Source of the DNA: Rhodospirillales bacterium
Lineage (GTDB): Bacteria; Pseudomonadota; Alphaproteobacteria; Rhodospirillales_A; JACZKS01
DNA: 64,000 nucleotides
NCBI GenBank assembly: GCA_018648445.1
Contig: JABGRG010000007.1
Span: 1 to 64,000, forward strand
Direction: 5' to 3'
Shown: piece after piece, positions 16,094 through 25,476 of the stretch
Position numbering within the stretch: the stretch's first letter is position 1
How the letters are laid out: every line of letters starts with the position of its first letter
Translations under genes and position numbers: made by a program
Notes under the pieces: model-generated
What the model was told of the DNA's origin: nothing
What the model saw: only the letters and a program-made list of their open reading frames with translations
Database searches by the model: none

Positions 16094-17794
16094 TTAATCG
16101 GCACTGACGGCCAGACCGTATCCACGCGGTCTGATGTCGGCCCAAATCGAACACTTGGCATAGCGTTCCGGAATTCCACGAACACAATGGGCGGCATTTA
16201 CCCGTCCCAGTGCCGGCGTTCTGGCAAGCCGATGCCCGCGCTTGAGAAGCGCCTTCTGGGCGGCATCGTCAAAGCCCTGCTCAAAGAAAGTGATATCGGG
16301 CACCCCCTCGTGGTGAACGCGCTTGGCCTGCATGGCAGCCTCCAGCGAACTTTCGGTCAACAACGTGCGCGCCGCAACGTTGACCATCGACGTCGGCGCG
16401 GCGACGCCGCCTGAGGAAGCCGCGGCGAAGTACATCCTTTCGACCGTATCATTAACCACGATCATTGGGCCCAGGGATGTCGGTCCCCGACCCGCGCCCG
16501 CCGGATAAGCGGCAAGCAAAACGCCGGTGCCGGTCGCAAATCTTCCCGTGCCGAACAAATTGTTCATCGTGAGTGCGCACGCCACACCCGAGCCGAAACG
16601 GTCGAAAACAACGAAACTGGTGGCGTATGGGTTTTCAAGACGCTCGAGGGGTGCGGGATTCATCTGAGCGGCCGGAAGATGTCGGTCCGCGCGATAGCTG
16701 GCCATCAGCCGCTCAGCCCTGTCTTCCGAGGCCAGATCGGCGGGCGGAACGGAACTGGACCCATCCGGCTGCACCCATTGTCCGCGATCGGCGAACGCTC
16801 GCATGGCGGTTTCGCTCAACAGATGCGGTCGTTCGTCTTCGGCGGCATCCTCGAAGCGCCCGTCGTTGTTCAGCATGCTCCACATTTCGGCGGCTACACC
16901 GCCCGCCGCGCCCGGCGGCGAGGCAAAATGAGCCGTCAAATGGCCGAACGGAACCGCGATCGTATCGCGCCAAACCGGCCGGTAGGCCCGCAAATCTTCC
17001 GCCGTCAGGGCGCCCCCGGCGTCGGCGACTGCTTCGATGAAGTTCCGGGTCATGGTTCCGCCATAAAACGCGCCCGGCCCGTCGCGCCGCAGTCTGCCGA
17101 GAACGGCAGCCAACTCGATCTGGGTCATGGTTTCGCCTTCGCGAAGAACCCGCTTGCCGCTGGAATGGCCAAATATCCGCCTGCTTGGCGCTTCGGCAAG
17201 CAAGGCGCGCTCGACCTGCGCCAGATCGCTGGCGAAGGCGCGCGAAACCGGCGAGCCGAAGCGAGCCAGGGATTCGGCGGGTCCGACCAGTTCTTCCCAC
17301 CTGAGGCGGCCGAATTTGGAATGAAGGGCGAAAAATCCCCGGGGATTTCCCGGCACCGCGGACGGGCGCGACGCGCCCTTTGGAACCTGCCGTGGCGCCC
17401 TTGCCAGGAAATCCAGGGTCCGGGTGGTCTGGTCGTATGCGTCGCGAACCACGCACACGCCACCACCGCCGAGACTGGCCGACGAAGGCATTGTCACGGA
17501 CAGGGCGAAATAGACCGCCGTCGCCGCGTCCGCTGCGTTTCCACCGGCAGATAAAACATCCCGGCCGATCAATGCTGCCCGAGGTTCGTCCGCGGCGACA
17601 CCGCCGATGAACCCTTCGACAAACCCGATAGTTCCGCGTTGCGTTTCTTCCTCACTTGCACACGCGCTCAGCAAAATCAGCGCCGACGCGACGACAAATT
17701 GACGCCACGGCCTGCCCGCACTACCTTTGTTGAGTGATGAAGGCTCTCTTACCGTATTCCCGATTGAACGGACTATAGTTTTGCTTGAACGCAT
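16094..17794 (-). CDS. Gamma-glutamyltransferase-family lipoprotein with altered catalytic motif
   Basis: 566 residues from ATG 17794 (AAGGG upstream). A hydrophobic stretch ends in the lipobox LLSAC (Cys45). The large-subunit part matches GGT: GRDVLSAGGNAADAATAVYF and MPSSASLGGGGVCVVRD. The region that in GGT holds the autoprocessing site and nucleophile (TTH-Y-S in E. coli) reads ATSFVVFDRFGSGVACALTMNNLFGTGR, so the aligned nucleophile Thr is Ala391, with Thr392 next to it and no His. The later oxyanion motif is SSGG. The protein may be an unprocessed or specialised GGT homologue. The reading frame extends further upstream to 17920, but that would overlap the divergent protease gene. Confidence 0.8.
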   Translation of the reverse strand: MRSSKTIVRSIGNTVREPSSLNKGSAGRPWRQFVVASALILLSACASEEETQRGTIGFVEGFIGGVAADEPRAALIGRDVLSAGGNAADAATAVYFALSVTMPSSASLGGGGVCVVRDAYDQTTRTLDFLARAPRQVPKGASRPSAVPGNPRGFFALHSKFGRLRWEELVGPAESLARFGSPVSRAFASDLAQVERALLAEAPSRRIFGHSSGKRVLREGETMTQIELAAVLGRLRRDGPGAFYGGTMTRNFIEAVADAGGALTAEDLRAYRPVWRDTIAVPFGHLTAHFASPPGAAGGVAAEMWSMLNNDGRFEDAAEDERPHLLSETAMRAFADRGQWVQPDGSSSVPPADLASEDRAERLMASYRADRHLPAAQMNPAPLERLENPYATSFVVFDRFGSGVACALTMNNLFGTGRFATGTGVLLAAYPAGAGRGPTSLGPMIVVNDTVERMYFAAASSGGVAAPTSMVNVAARTLLTESSLEAAMQAKRVHHEGVPDITFFEQGFDDAAQKALLKRGHRLARTPALGRVNAAHCVRGIPERYAKCSIWADIRPRGYGLAVSAD

Positions 17795-19142
17795 TTTTCC
17801 CTTTCTGACCGCAGGCCTCGTACTCGTCGCCGTCGTCCTCCAGTCGGGGGACGCAGCGGCAAAAAAACGCACGTTTATTCGCGATTCCGAAACCGAAAAT
17901 ACCATCCGGGCGTTCGCCACGCCAGTGTTCCAAGCGGCCGGGCTCGATCCTTCGGCGGTTCAGGTGTATCTGATCAATGACTCTGCGTTGAATGCCTTTG
18001 TCGCGGGCGGCCAAAAGCTATTCATCAATACCGGGCTGTTGATGCGGAGCGAAAGCCCCGGACAGGTCATCGGGGTTATCGCCCACGAAACGGGGCATAT
18101 TGCGGGCGGTCATCTGTCGCGCACCCATGATGCCATCGCTAAAAGTTCGGCCCAGCAAATCGTGGCCATGGTGTTGGGCGCGGCCGCGGCCATCGGAAGC
18201 AGACGTAGCGACGTTGGCGCCGCCGTCATGGCCGGCGGGCAACGCGCCGCCCTGGGGACCTTTCTGCATTACAGCCGCACGCAGGAAGCCTCGGCCGACG
18301 CCGCCGCAATGAAATATCTCGAGGCGACGGGACAATCGTCCAAGGGAATGCTCGATTTCCTGGGTACGCTTGCCGATCAGGAACTTCTGAGCGCACGGTA
18401 CCAGGATCCTTATTTGCGGAGCCATCCACTGACCCGCGAGCGCATTAGGGCAATCGCCAACCATGTCTCGCAGTCGCGTTTTTCCAATACGCCCGCCCCG
18501 GCATCCTTTTTGGAAATGTTTGACCGCATGCGTGCGAAGCTTCTGGCCTTCCTTGAACCGACGTCACGCACGCTGCGGCGCTACAAAAATACGGATCAAA
18601 GCCTGAGTGCGCGGTACGCCCGCGCCATCGCATATTTTCGCAAGTCGGATTTAACCAAAGCGCTGCCGATCATCAATACCTTGGTCGCCGAGCGGCCCCA
18701 AGACCCCTATTTCAACGAACTCAAGGGGCAAATGCTGTTCGAGAGCGGTCGTGTCACCGAAGCCCTCGCTCCGTCCGAGGCCGCTGTAAGGATGGCTCCG
18801 CATTCCTCCCTCATTCGATTGCAGCTTGCCCGAATTCAATTGGAATTAAACGACCCCACTTTGCTGGATAAGGCGATTGGCAATCTTAGGGTCGCCCAGC
18901 AACGCGAACCTCAATCGGCGTCCATATGGCGCAGCCTGGCTATCGCCCACGGGAGAAAGGGTGAAATGGGACAAAGCGCGCTGGCCATGGCCGAGGAAGC
19001 GTTTTTACGGGGAAAGAAACGCGATGCCCGCCATCATGCGACACGCGCAAAAAAAATTCTTCCCGCCGGCTCCCCCGGCGCATTGAAAGCGGATGATATT
19101 TTAAGCGCCACCAAAAAGAAAAAAGACGAAAAGAAGAAGTAG
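17781..19142 (+). CDS. M48-family metalloprotease with TPR-like tail (BepA/LoiP-like), exported
   Basis: About 453 residues. N-terminal hydrophobic segment (FPFLTAGLVLVAVVLQSGDAAA) fits a signal peptide. The zinc-protease motif HETGH (in VIGVIAHETGHIAGGHL) and the third ligand Glu in QEASADAAAMKYL define peptidase M48. The second half (about 270-450) has helical repeats such as LPIINTLVAERPQDPYFNELKG, as in BepA (YfgC), an outer-membrane-protein quality-control protease; the same task here is inference. The C-terminus is a Lys-rich tail (KKKKDEKKK). The TTG at 17781 leads straight into the signal peptide; another TTG lies at 17727. Either start gives a 5' overlap with the divergent ggt-like gene. 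The next gene starts 3 bp after the stop. Confidence 0.88.
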   Translation: MLERIFPFLTAGLVLVAVVLQSGDAAAKKRTFIRDSETENTIRAFATPVFQAAGLDPSAVQVYLINDSALNAFVAGGQKLFINTGLLMRSESPGQVIGVIAHETGHIAGGHLSRTHDAIAKSSAQQIVAMVLGAAAAIGSRRSDVGAAVMAGGQRAALGTFLHYSRTQEASADAAAMKYLEATGQSSKGMLDFLGTLADQELLSARYQDPYLRSHPLTRERIRAIANHVSQSRFSNTPAPASFLEMFDRMRAKLLAFLEPTSRTLRRYKNTDQSLSARYARAIAYFRKSDLTKALPIINTLVAERPQDPYFNELKGQMLFESGRVTEALAPSEAAVRMAPHSSLIRLQLARIQLELNDPTLLDKAIGNLRVAQQREPQSASIWRSLAIAHGRKGEMGQSALAMAEEAFLRGKKRDARHHATRAKKILPAGSPGALKADDILSATKKKKDEKKK

Positions 19143-19144
19143 CC

Positions 19145-19885
19145 GTGGCAATCAATGCTTTTCGTTCGCGCGCCAGTTTAATCATTGCCGGTTTCGCGGC
19201 CTGCCTGCTGTTACTCGGCTGCGAAGTCCGCCAGGCCAGTGTCGATCCGTCCGGAAAGCTGAACATTCTGGGGTCGGGTTCGGATGTATCCGATCCGCGC
19301 ACGTCTGCTGAATGGACGATTGCCGGGGCCACCGGCGGCGACGGCCCCGCTTTCACCCCTACCGAAATAGCGGGGGTTCGTTCCCTTCGCGTCACCAGCG
19401 GCCGCGAAACGGCGATTTTGTACCGCCGGACCGATGCCATTGTGCAGGTTGCCCCTTATTTGAGCTGGGCCTGGAATATCGAGCCCCACGGTGGAACGGG
19501 GCACCCGGTTCGCATTGTCGTGGGGTTTCGAGGCGGCAATTCAAAGAGCGAAAGCTGGGCCGGTCGGACGTTGGGACGGCTCGGCGCGGATTTCCCGCCC
19601 TATGATCGCATGCTGAGCATTGGCTGGGACGCGTCGGCCTTGCGTCGCGGCCATATGGCCCCTGCCCGCGAAAACCCTTTGGCTCCACGCCATTACGTCG
19701 TACGCGGCGGAATGGAAAACGCGGGCGATTGGCGGCTGGAAACGGTCGACCTCGTGCAGCTCTATCAAATGGCCTGGCCGAACGATGTGGCGCGCGAGGT
19801 CAAGGTCGTGTTCATCGGCATTGCCGCGCTGAAGAATGGTCAACCGGCATCCGCCAGCATTTCCGGTCTCGTGCTTTCACGTTAG
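19145..19885 (+). CDS. Exported lipoprotein, DUF3047-like
   Basis: 246 residues from GTG 19145, 3 bases after the protease stop, so probably translationally coupled. Signal peptide with lipobox LLLLGC (Cys about 26). The body is beta-rich with PYLSWAWNIEPHGG and GHPVRIVVGFRGG and later VKVVFIGIAAL, resembling the DUF3047 family of periplasmic beta-sandwich proteins. No catalytic residues are recognisable. Its place between an envelope protease and a DsbA-like protein suggests a role in envelope assembly, but this is only contextual. Confidence 0.65.
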   Translation: MAINAFRSRASLIIAGFAACLLLLGCEVRQASVDPSGKLNILGSGSDVSDPRTSAEWTIAGATGGDGPAFTPTEIAGVRSLRVTSGRETAILYRRTDAIVQVAPYLSWAWNIEPHGGTGHPVRIVVGFRGGNSKSESWAGRTLGRLGADFPPYDRMLSIGWDASALRRGHMAPARENPLAPRHYVVRGGMENAGDWRLETVDLVQLYQMAWPNDVAREVKVVFIGIAALKNGQPASASISGLVLSR

Positions 19886-19973
19886 ATTGAATTGCTTGTT
19901 CATGTCCTGTCGGGCATGATGTCGCCCCTTCAAAATCAGCTGACAAATTTTGGCGAAAACTGAAAGGCCTTTC

Positions 19974-20714
19974 ATGAGACGATCACGTATTTTGGGTGTT
20001 GCATTGGTGCTGGCGGCAGCGATCGCGCCACAGGTCGGCGTCGCTGAATCACTGACCACGGACCAACAGAACGACGTGCGCCGGATCGTGCGCGAATACC
20101 TCATCGAAAACCCGGATATCGTGATCGAAGCCATTCAGACCTATCAGGTGCGGGCGGAGCAGGAAAAGCGCGTCCGCCAGGAAATGACGCTGGCCAATAG
20201 CAAGGAAGCGCTGGAACGTGACCCAGGCTCTCCGGTAATCGGCAACCCAGATGGCGACGTTACGGTCGTCGAATTCATGGATTACCGGTGCGGATATTGC
20301 AAAAAGGTTTTTCCGGCGGTGCAGGAAATTCTGAAGACGGACGGCAACATCCGTTATGTGGTCAAGGAATTCCCTATACTCGGTCCGGACTCGGTGGTTG
20401 CCTCCAAGGCGGCGCTTTCCGTTTGGCTTTTGGCTCCGGAAAAATATATGGCCTTCCATTCGGCGTTGATGGAAGCCCGGGGCGGACTTAGCCAAAATCG
20501 CGTCGTCGCCATGGCTGCGGAAATGGGCTTTGACGGGCAACAGATTGCCACACGGATGGAAAGCCCCGAGGTCGCGAATGTGCTGGCCAAAACCCGTGAA
20601 CTGGCCCGCACGCTGGGCATCAACGGGACACCGGCTTTCGTTGTCGGCAACCAGTTGGAACCGGGTGCGATTAGCGTTGATAGAATACGCGAACTGGTCG
20701 CAGCGGCCCGTTAA
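19974..20714 (+). CDS. DsbA-family thiol:disulfide oxidoreductase
   Basis: 246 residues from ATG 19974 (GAAAGG upstream). Signal peptide to about VGVAES. An N-terminal helical segment (DQQNDVRRIVREYLIENPDIVIEAI) precedes a thioredoxin-fold DsbA domain with the active site CGYC in FMDYRCGYCKK and the cis-Pro loop GTPAFVVG. This N-terminal extension plus DsbA domain is the arrangement of ScsC/BcfH-like oligomeric disulfide proteins. It forms or isomerises disulfides in periplasmic proteins. It may be the last gene of an envelope cluster (M48 protease, lipoprotein, DsbA) and is convergent with the PDZ gene, 5 bp apart. Confidence 0.88.
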   Translation: MRRSRILGVALVLAAAIAPQVGVAESLTTDQQNDVRRIVREYLIENPDIVIEAIQTYQVRAEQEKRVRQEMTLANSKEALERDPGSPVIGNPDGDVTVVEFMDYRCGYCKKVFPAVQEILKTDGNIRYVVKEFPILGPDSVVASKAALSVWLLAPEKYMAFHSALMEARGGLSQNRVVAMAAEMGFDGQQIATRMESPEVANVLAKTRELARTLGINGTPAFVVGNQLEPGAISVDRIRELVAAAR

Positions 20715-20719
20715 TCCGT

Positions 20720-21439
20720 TTATTCCACCGGAAGAAGCGAAAAACGGAACCCGTTGCGCACGCCTTGCGTTGACCCCTCGACCATGAGAAACAGGGAAGC
20801 CCGCCCCGCGTCGCGGGCTTTCAAGTATGCGCGCATCAATTGGTCGGGATGCCAGATATCGACCTGATTGACCCGGACGATCACATCCCCGGGTTTAAGG
20901 TCGATAAGCCGCTCGACGGTCGCGATCTTCTTTTCATCGATTTTCGAGACGACGACACCGACCGAACCCCAACGCAAACCAAATTGCTTGCGTATGTCCG
21001 GGGTGATCGCGGCAAATGTCACACCGAACTGAGGAAGGATCGCGAAGCTCTGTTTCGACACGCTCCACGCCTTGGGCCGGGCGGTCGTTTTCAGAACGAA
21101 TTCAAGCTTTTTACCGTCGCGCACGACAACGGCATCGACCTTTTGTCCGGCTTTCAGGGATCGAACCACGGCAACGATCTGGGCAAAGGTGTCGATATCC
21201 TTGCCGCCAAGCTTAACGATCAGATCGCCGCGTAAAAAACCTGCCTTGTTTGCCGGTGTACCGACCGCGACGTCGCGAACCAGCACGCCTTTGACATTAT
21301 GCTTGCCCAGCGCCTCGATAATTTCGGGCGCCATGCCCTGAACCTGCATGCCGAGGAAGGCGGGTTCGGCATGGACGCCGCCCGACACAATAACGGCGCA
21401 AAGAACCATCACGCCAAGGAACAAACGCTTGTTTTTCAT
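20720..21439 (-). CDS. Exported double-PDZ protein without a protease domain
   Basis: 239 residues from ATG 21439 (MKNKRLFLGVMVLCAVIVSG). Signal peptide ends at about GGVHA. Two PDZ-like units are visible: GVLVRDVAVGTPANKAGFLRGDLIVKL with GKDIDTF, and VGVVVSKIDEKKI...LKPGDVIVRVNQVDIWHPDQL. The arrangement matches the tail of DegP/DegQ proteins, but no trypsin-like Ser/His/Asp domain is present. It probably binds the C-termini of envelope proteins. It follows the EipB-like gene on the same strand, so the two may act together. Substrate is unknown. Confidence 0.8.
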   Translation of the reverse strand: MKNKRLFLGVMVLCAVIVSGGVHAEPAFLGMQVQGMAPEIIEALGKHNVKGVLVRDVAVGTPANKAGFLRGDLIVKLGGKDIDTFAQIVAVVRSLKAGQKVDAVVVRDGKKLEFVLKTTARPKAWSVSKQSFAILPQFGVTFAAITPDIRKQFGLRWGSVGVVVSKIDEKKIATVERLIDLKPGDVIVRVNQVDIWHPDQLMRAYLKARDAGRASLFLMVEGSTQGVRNGFRFSLLPVE

Positions 21440-21452
21440 GCAACCTAAGCCC

Positions 21453-22253
21453 TCAACAAGTCGAACCTTCGATAGCCTTAACAACCTTCAGCTCCAGCAA
21501 CAATGAAAATTCTCCAAGGTCCAGCACCATCCGACGCACAATTCCATTGTCCAACTGCAAAACCTCGATTTCGAAATCCGGTTCGGCATTCTGACCGCCA
21601 AGCGGAAAAACGGCCATCCGAACGGGCCATCCGGGCCGCATGGCTAATGGACCAAGGGCTGTCTGGGAGTCGGGTCCGGGCAGCTGCGTCTGCCCGATGA
21701 ACGCCGTCACCTGCTGTGGTCCGTCAACCGTCGATCCCTCAAAAACAATACGCGGTTCCATGCGTCGTCCGGCACGAGCCGCCTCAATGAGCTTCATCGT
21801 GTGGGTCACGGGAAATACGGTTCCCGCCGGAAGTTCAACCGTTTTTGTCTCGGGCGCGGCAAAATCGGCGCGTCCGGGTTTTCCGTCGTCTGAAAGCCGC
21901 GCCGAGCCCTTGAAACCCGATTGCCTCTCGCCGGTCGATTGGCGCGAGGCAAAACGGTACGACTTTCCGTCAAGCGCCTCCCAACCGGCGAATCGGACTT
22001 CCTGACGAACTGCGACGCCGTTACTCAAACCGATATCGAGGGACAGTTGCTGGGCGAATATCCAGCCGTCGCAGGCCTTTTCAAGCGAGATAATCATCGT
22101 CCCGTCGACGGTGGCGACGTTTCCAGCGGCCCGCATATTGTGGAGCTTGGCTTCATAAACCGCCCTGTGCGGTTGAAGCACCACGGTATCCGCCCAAACC
22201 TGCCCGGCAAGAAAAACCAAAAGAGAAGCGACTGTTGCGGTCGTTTTTTTCAT
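21453..22253 (-). CDS. eipB: EipB-like periplasmic protein (DUF1849)
   Basis: 266 residues from ATG 22253. Signal peptide to VWADTVV. The mature part begins with LQPHRAVYEAKL and contains KACDGWIFAQQLSLDI and the acidic/aromatic pattern RFASRQSTGERQSGFKG expected of DUF1849. In Brucella and Caulobacter-type bacteria, EipB is a beta-spiral protein needed for cell-envelope integrity. The two expected cysteines are present (Cys in KACDGW and the last residue region EGSTC). It is upstream of the double-PDZ gene with an overlap or very short gap, and divergent from wecB with about 110 bp between the preferred starts. Confidence 0.82.
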   Translation of the reverse strand: MKKTTATVASLLVFLAGQVWADTVVLQPHRAVYEAKLHNMRAAGNVATVDGTMIISLEKACDGWIFAQQLSLDIGLSNGVAVRQEVRFAGWEALDGKSYRFASRQSTGERQSGFKGSARLSDDGKPGRADFAAPETKTVELPAGTVFPVTHTMKLIEAARAGRRMEPRIVFEGSTVDGPQQVTAFIGQTQLPGPDSQTALGPLAMRPGWPVRMAVFPLGGQNAEPDFEIEVLQLDNGIVRRMVLDLGEFSLLLELKVVKAIEGSTC

Positions 22254-22366
22254 AAATCGAGGATACCCTTGATGGCATCGGATCGAAAGGCGATCTTGCG
22301 AATTTCGCCGTCTCGCTATATCCAATGGCAGAACCTGTGGCAGAACCTGCCGACAAGAAGGCGATT

Positions 22367-23491
22367 ATGCGCGTTCTAAGTGTTTTCGGAACCCGGCCCG
22401 AGGCCATAAAAATGGCCCCGGTGGTCAAGGCCCTTGCCAGCACGCAGGGGATGGACGCGCGTGTCTGCGTTACGGCCCAGCATCGCGGGATGCTGGATCA
22501 GGTTCTGGGGCTGTTCGATATCCGGCCCGATTTTGATCTGGATATCATGAAAAACAACCAAACCCTGACCGATATCACGTGCGGCGTGTTGCGCGGGCTA
22601 GACGATGTTCTCGCTGAATTCAAACCGGACCGCGTTCTGGTTCACGGCGATACGACGACGACGCTGGCGGCCAGTCTGGCGGCGTTCTACCGGCGAATTC
22701 CGGTCGGTCATGTGGAAGCGGGATTGCGCACCGGCAATCTCTATGCCCCGTATCCGGAAGAAATGAACCGCCGCCTGACCGACGGCATCGCCGACATGAT
22801 GTTTGCCCCGACCGAAGGATCGCGCCGGAACCTTCTGGCCGAAGGGGTCAACGAAGACAAGGTTTTCGTCACCGGAAACACCGTTATCGACGCCCTATTG
22901 GAGGTGACGGAACGGCTGCGAGCGGACACGTCGTTGGTCGAAAACCTGCAATCTCAGTTCCCATTCTTGGATGAGGGTCGAAAGCTGATCCTGGTCACCG
23001 GACACCGGCGCGAGAATTTTGGCGACGGCTTCCAGCAGATATGTTCAGCGCTGGCCCAGTTGGCGGATCGGACCGATGTACAGATTGTTTACCCCGTGCA
23101 TCTGAACCCCAACGTTCAGGGCCCGGTTTTCGAGATCATCGGAGACCACGCACGGGTGCATCTGCTTGAGCCGCAGGACTATCTGCCGTTCGTCTTCCTG
23201 ATGGACAGGGCGCATTTGATCCTGACGGATTCGGGTGGCATCCAGGAAGAAGCGCCGTCATTGGGCAAGCCGGTTCTGGTCATGCGCGAGGTGACCGAAC
23301 GGCCCGAGGCCGTAACCGCCGGAACCGTAAAACTGGTGGGCACCGATGCCGAGTTGATTGTTGAAACGACCCGGCGTCTGCTTGATGACGACGCGGCCTA
23401 TGGCGTCATGAGCCACGCCCACAACCCCTACGGCGACGGGCAGGCAAGCAAACGCATAATCAAGGAGATCCTTCGTGAAGCTGGCATTTGA
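22367..23491 (+). CDS. wecB: UDP-N-acetylglucosamine 2-epimerase (non-hydrolysing)
   Basis: 374 residues from ATG 22367 ([20 protein letters not shown]), the family's standard start, with AAGAAGG upstream; an in-frame ATG at 22325 lacks a ribosome site. Motifs [38 protein letters not shown] and the UDP-binding [16 protein letters not shown] are conserved. It converts UDP-GlcNAc to UDP-ManNAc in the cytoplasm. It overlaps wecC by 17 bp, indicating coupled translation. Products feed capsule, exopolysaccharide or surface-glycan synthesis; no glycosyltransferase is in the window. Confidence 0.94.
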   Translation: MRVLSVFGTRPEAIKMAPVVKALASTQGMDARVCVTAQHRGMLDQVLGLFDIRPDFDLDIMKNNQTLTDITCGVLRGLDDVLAEFKPDRVLVHGDTTTTLAASLAAFYRRIPVGHVEAGLRTGNLYAPYPEEMNRRLTDGIADMMFAPTEGSRRNLLAEGVNEDKVFVTGNTVIDALLEVTERLRADTSLVENLQSQFPFLDEGRKLILVTGHRRENFGDGFQQICSALAQLADRTDVQIVYPVHLNPNVQGPVFEIIGDHARVHLLEPQDYLPFVFLMDRAHLILTDSGGIQEEAPSLGKPVLVMREVTERPEAVTAGTVKLVGTDAELIVETTRRLLDDDAAYGVMSHAHNPYGDGQASKRIIKEILREAGI

Positions 23492-24719
23492 GACAGCGTG
23501 CGTTATTGGCCTGGGCTATATCGGCCTTCCCACGGCGGCGATCATCGCCAGCCGTGGCGTGAACGTTATCGGCGTCGATATCAACCAACGGGCGGTCGAG
23601 CTGATCAAAAAAGGTGAGATCCATATCGTCGAGCCCGATCTGGACACCCTGGTCAATGGAGCCGTGGCCACCGGCAAGCTGAAAGCGACCAACGAACCCG
23701 GCCCGGCGGACGTGTTTATCGTCGCCGTTCCAACGCCGTTTACGGATGGCAACAAACCTGATTTGAAATACGTGCGCGATGCGGCTGAAGCCATTGCGCC
23801 GGTCCTGAAAAAGGGTGATCTGGTCATCATCGAATCGACCTCGCCGGTGGGGACCACCGAGCAGGTATCCGAGTGGCTGGCCGAACTGCGTGACGATCTG
23901 ACATTCCCGCACAAAGCCGGGGAAGAGGCCGACGTCTGCCTCGCCTACAGCCCGGAACGGGTATTGCCGGGACGTATTTTGATCGAACTGGTGCGCAATG
24001 ACCGGGTGGTCGGCGGCATGACCCCGCGCTGCGCCGAACGCGCCGCCGAACTATACCGCATGATCATTGAGGGCGAATGCTTCGTGACCAGCGCGCGAAC
24101 AGCCGAGCTGGTAAAATTATCCGAGAACGCCTTTCGCGACGTTAACATCGCGTTCGCCAACGAACTCTCGCTGATTTGCGACCGCCTGGACCTTGATGTC
24201 TGGGAGGTCGCGGAACTGGCCAATCGTCACCCGCGCGTTGAAATCCTCAAGCCCGGCCCCGGCGTCGGCGGGCACTGTATTGCGGTCGATCCGTGGTTCA
24301 TCGTCGATTCGGCGCCCGAGGAAGCCACGTTGATCAGGACGGCACGCAACGTGAATGACGGCAAACCGGGGCGCATCGTGGCCAACGTTCTTGAAGCCTG
24401 CGAACGTTTTGCCGAGCCGCGCGTCGCCTGTCTGGGCCTTTCCTATAAGGCCGACATCGACGATTTGCGCGAAAGCCCGGCGGTGGAAATCGTACGCCTG
24501 ATTGCCGAGGGCGCCACCGACGTCGCCGCCGTCGAACCCCACGTTAGCGAACTGCCGAAAGCGCTGGCCGGTTCGGGCGTCGAACTGGTCGATCTGGACA
24601 ACGCCCTGGATGGCGCGGACATCGTCGTCCTTCTCACCGACCACAAGGAATTCAAGGCCATGGACCGCCAACGTCTGGCCGGAAAAATCGTCTTCGACAC
24701 GCGGGGAATTTGGCGATAG
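23475..24719 (+). CDS. wecC: UDP-N-acetyl-D-mannosamine dehydrogenase
   Basis: 414 residues starting at GTG 23475 within the wecB 3' end (AAGGAGA upstream). NAD-binding [15 protein letters not shown], then [23 protein letters not shown], the mid-domain Lys in [18 protein letters not shown], and the catalytic Cys in [15 protein letters not shown]. It oxidises UDP-ManNAc twice to UDP-ManNAcA using NAD+. Length and motifs match WecC more than UDP-glucose dehydrogenase. An SDR follows 13 bp downstream. Confidence 0.94.
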   Translation: MKLAFETACVIGLGYIGLPTAAIIASRGVNVIGVDINQRAVELIKKGEIHIVEPDLDTLVNGAVATGKLKATNEPGPADVFIVAVPTPFTDGNKPDLKYVRDAAEAIAPVLKKGDLVIIESTSPVGTTEQVSEWLAELRDDLTFPHKAGEEADVCLAYSPERVLPGRILIELVRNDRVVGGMTPRCAERAAELYRMIIEGECFVTSARTAELVKLSENAFRDVNIAFANELSLICDRLDLDVWEVAELANRHPRVEILKPGPGVGGHCIAVDPWFIVDSAPEEATLIRTARNVNDGKPGRIVANVLEACERFAEPRVACLGLSYKADIDDLRESPAVEIVRLIAEGATDVAAVEPHVSELPKALAGSGVELVDLDNALDGADIVVLLTDHKEFKAMDRQRLAGKIVFDTRGIWR

Positions 24720-24732
24720 GGAGGAAAAAAAG

Positions 24733-25476
24733 GTGACGCTCGGCAACATGAACGGACAGGTGGTTTTGGTGACCGGCGGGGCTGGTGGCATTGGCACGGG
24801 AATTTCCAGGAAAGTTGCCGAAGCCGGGGCCCGCGTGGTTCTGATCGGTCGGCGAAGTGCCGAGGAATTGCAGGCGGCCGCCGACGCCCTTCCGGGAAAC
24901 GGCCATTGGGGGGCCAGTGTTTCGGTCGAGGACAGTGCGGCGCTGACCGCGCTGGCCGACGAAATCGAGAAAAAATATGGACGCCTGGATATTCTGGTGA
25001 ACAACGCGGCGATTACAAAGCAGATCGCGCACGACGATCTGGACGCCCTTGATGACGATTTCATTGATCAACTCTTCCGCGTCAACTGGCGCGGCTCGTT
25101 CGCCTGCGTTCGCGCCATGCGGCGGCTTCTGGAAGGCGGCGACGGCGGCGTCATCTTCAATGTTTCCTCCGCCGCCAGCAAAAACGGGATGGGAAGCAAC
25201 ATTGCCTATTGCGCATCCAAGGCAGCCATCAACACCATGACTGTTTCGCTGGCGCGCGTTCTGGCGCCGAAGGTTCGGGTGTTCGCCCTGTCGCCGGGTT
25301 TTGTAGATACTGGATTCGTTTCCAGCGATCCGGCCTGGGTCGCGGCCCGCAGCAAGGCAGGCGTGATGGATACCGCCGTTCCCGTGGAGGCGCTCGGCGA
25401 AGCAGTCGTCGCCCTAACCACGGGCATGGCCTACAGCACGGGATGTTTCGTGCCGGTGGACGGGGGCCGGATTTAG
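24733..25476 (+). CDS. Short-chain dehydrogenase/reductase (SDR)
   Basis: 247 residues from GTG 24733, preceded at 7 bp by GGGAGGA; ATG 24748 is an alternative. NAD(P)-binding TGGAGGIGTGI, NNAAITKQ, catalytic Ser in FNVSSAASK, and YxxxK as YCASK. The C-terminus YSTGCFVPVDGGRI is standard for classical SDRs. It sits directly after wecC, so it might act on a nucleotide sugar or be an unrelated passenger. Substrate cannot be assigned. Confidence 0.85.
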   Translation: MTLGNMNGQVVLVTGGAGGIGTGISRKVAEAGARVVLIGRRSAEELQAAADALPGNGHWGASVSVEDSAALTALADEIEKKYGRLDILVNNAAITKQIAHDDLDALDDDFIDQLFRVNWRGSFACVRAMRRLLEGGDGGVIFNVSSAASKNGMGSNIAYCASKAAINTMTVSLARVLAPKVRVFALSPGFVDTGFVSSDPAWVAARSKAGVMDTAVPVEALGEAVVALTTGMAYSTGCFVPVDGGRI

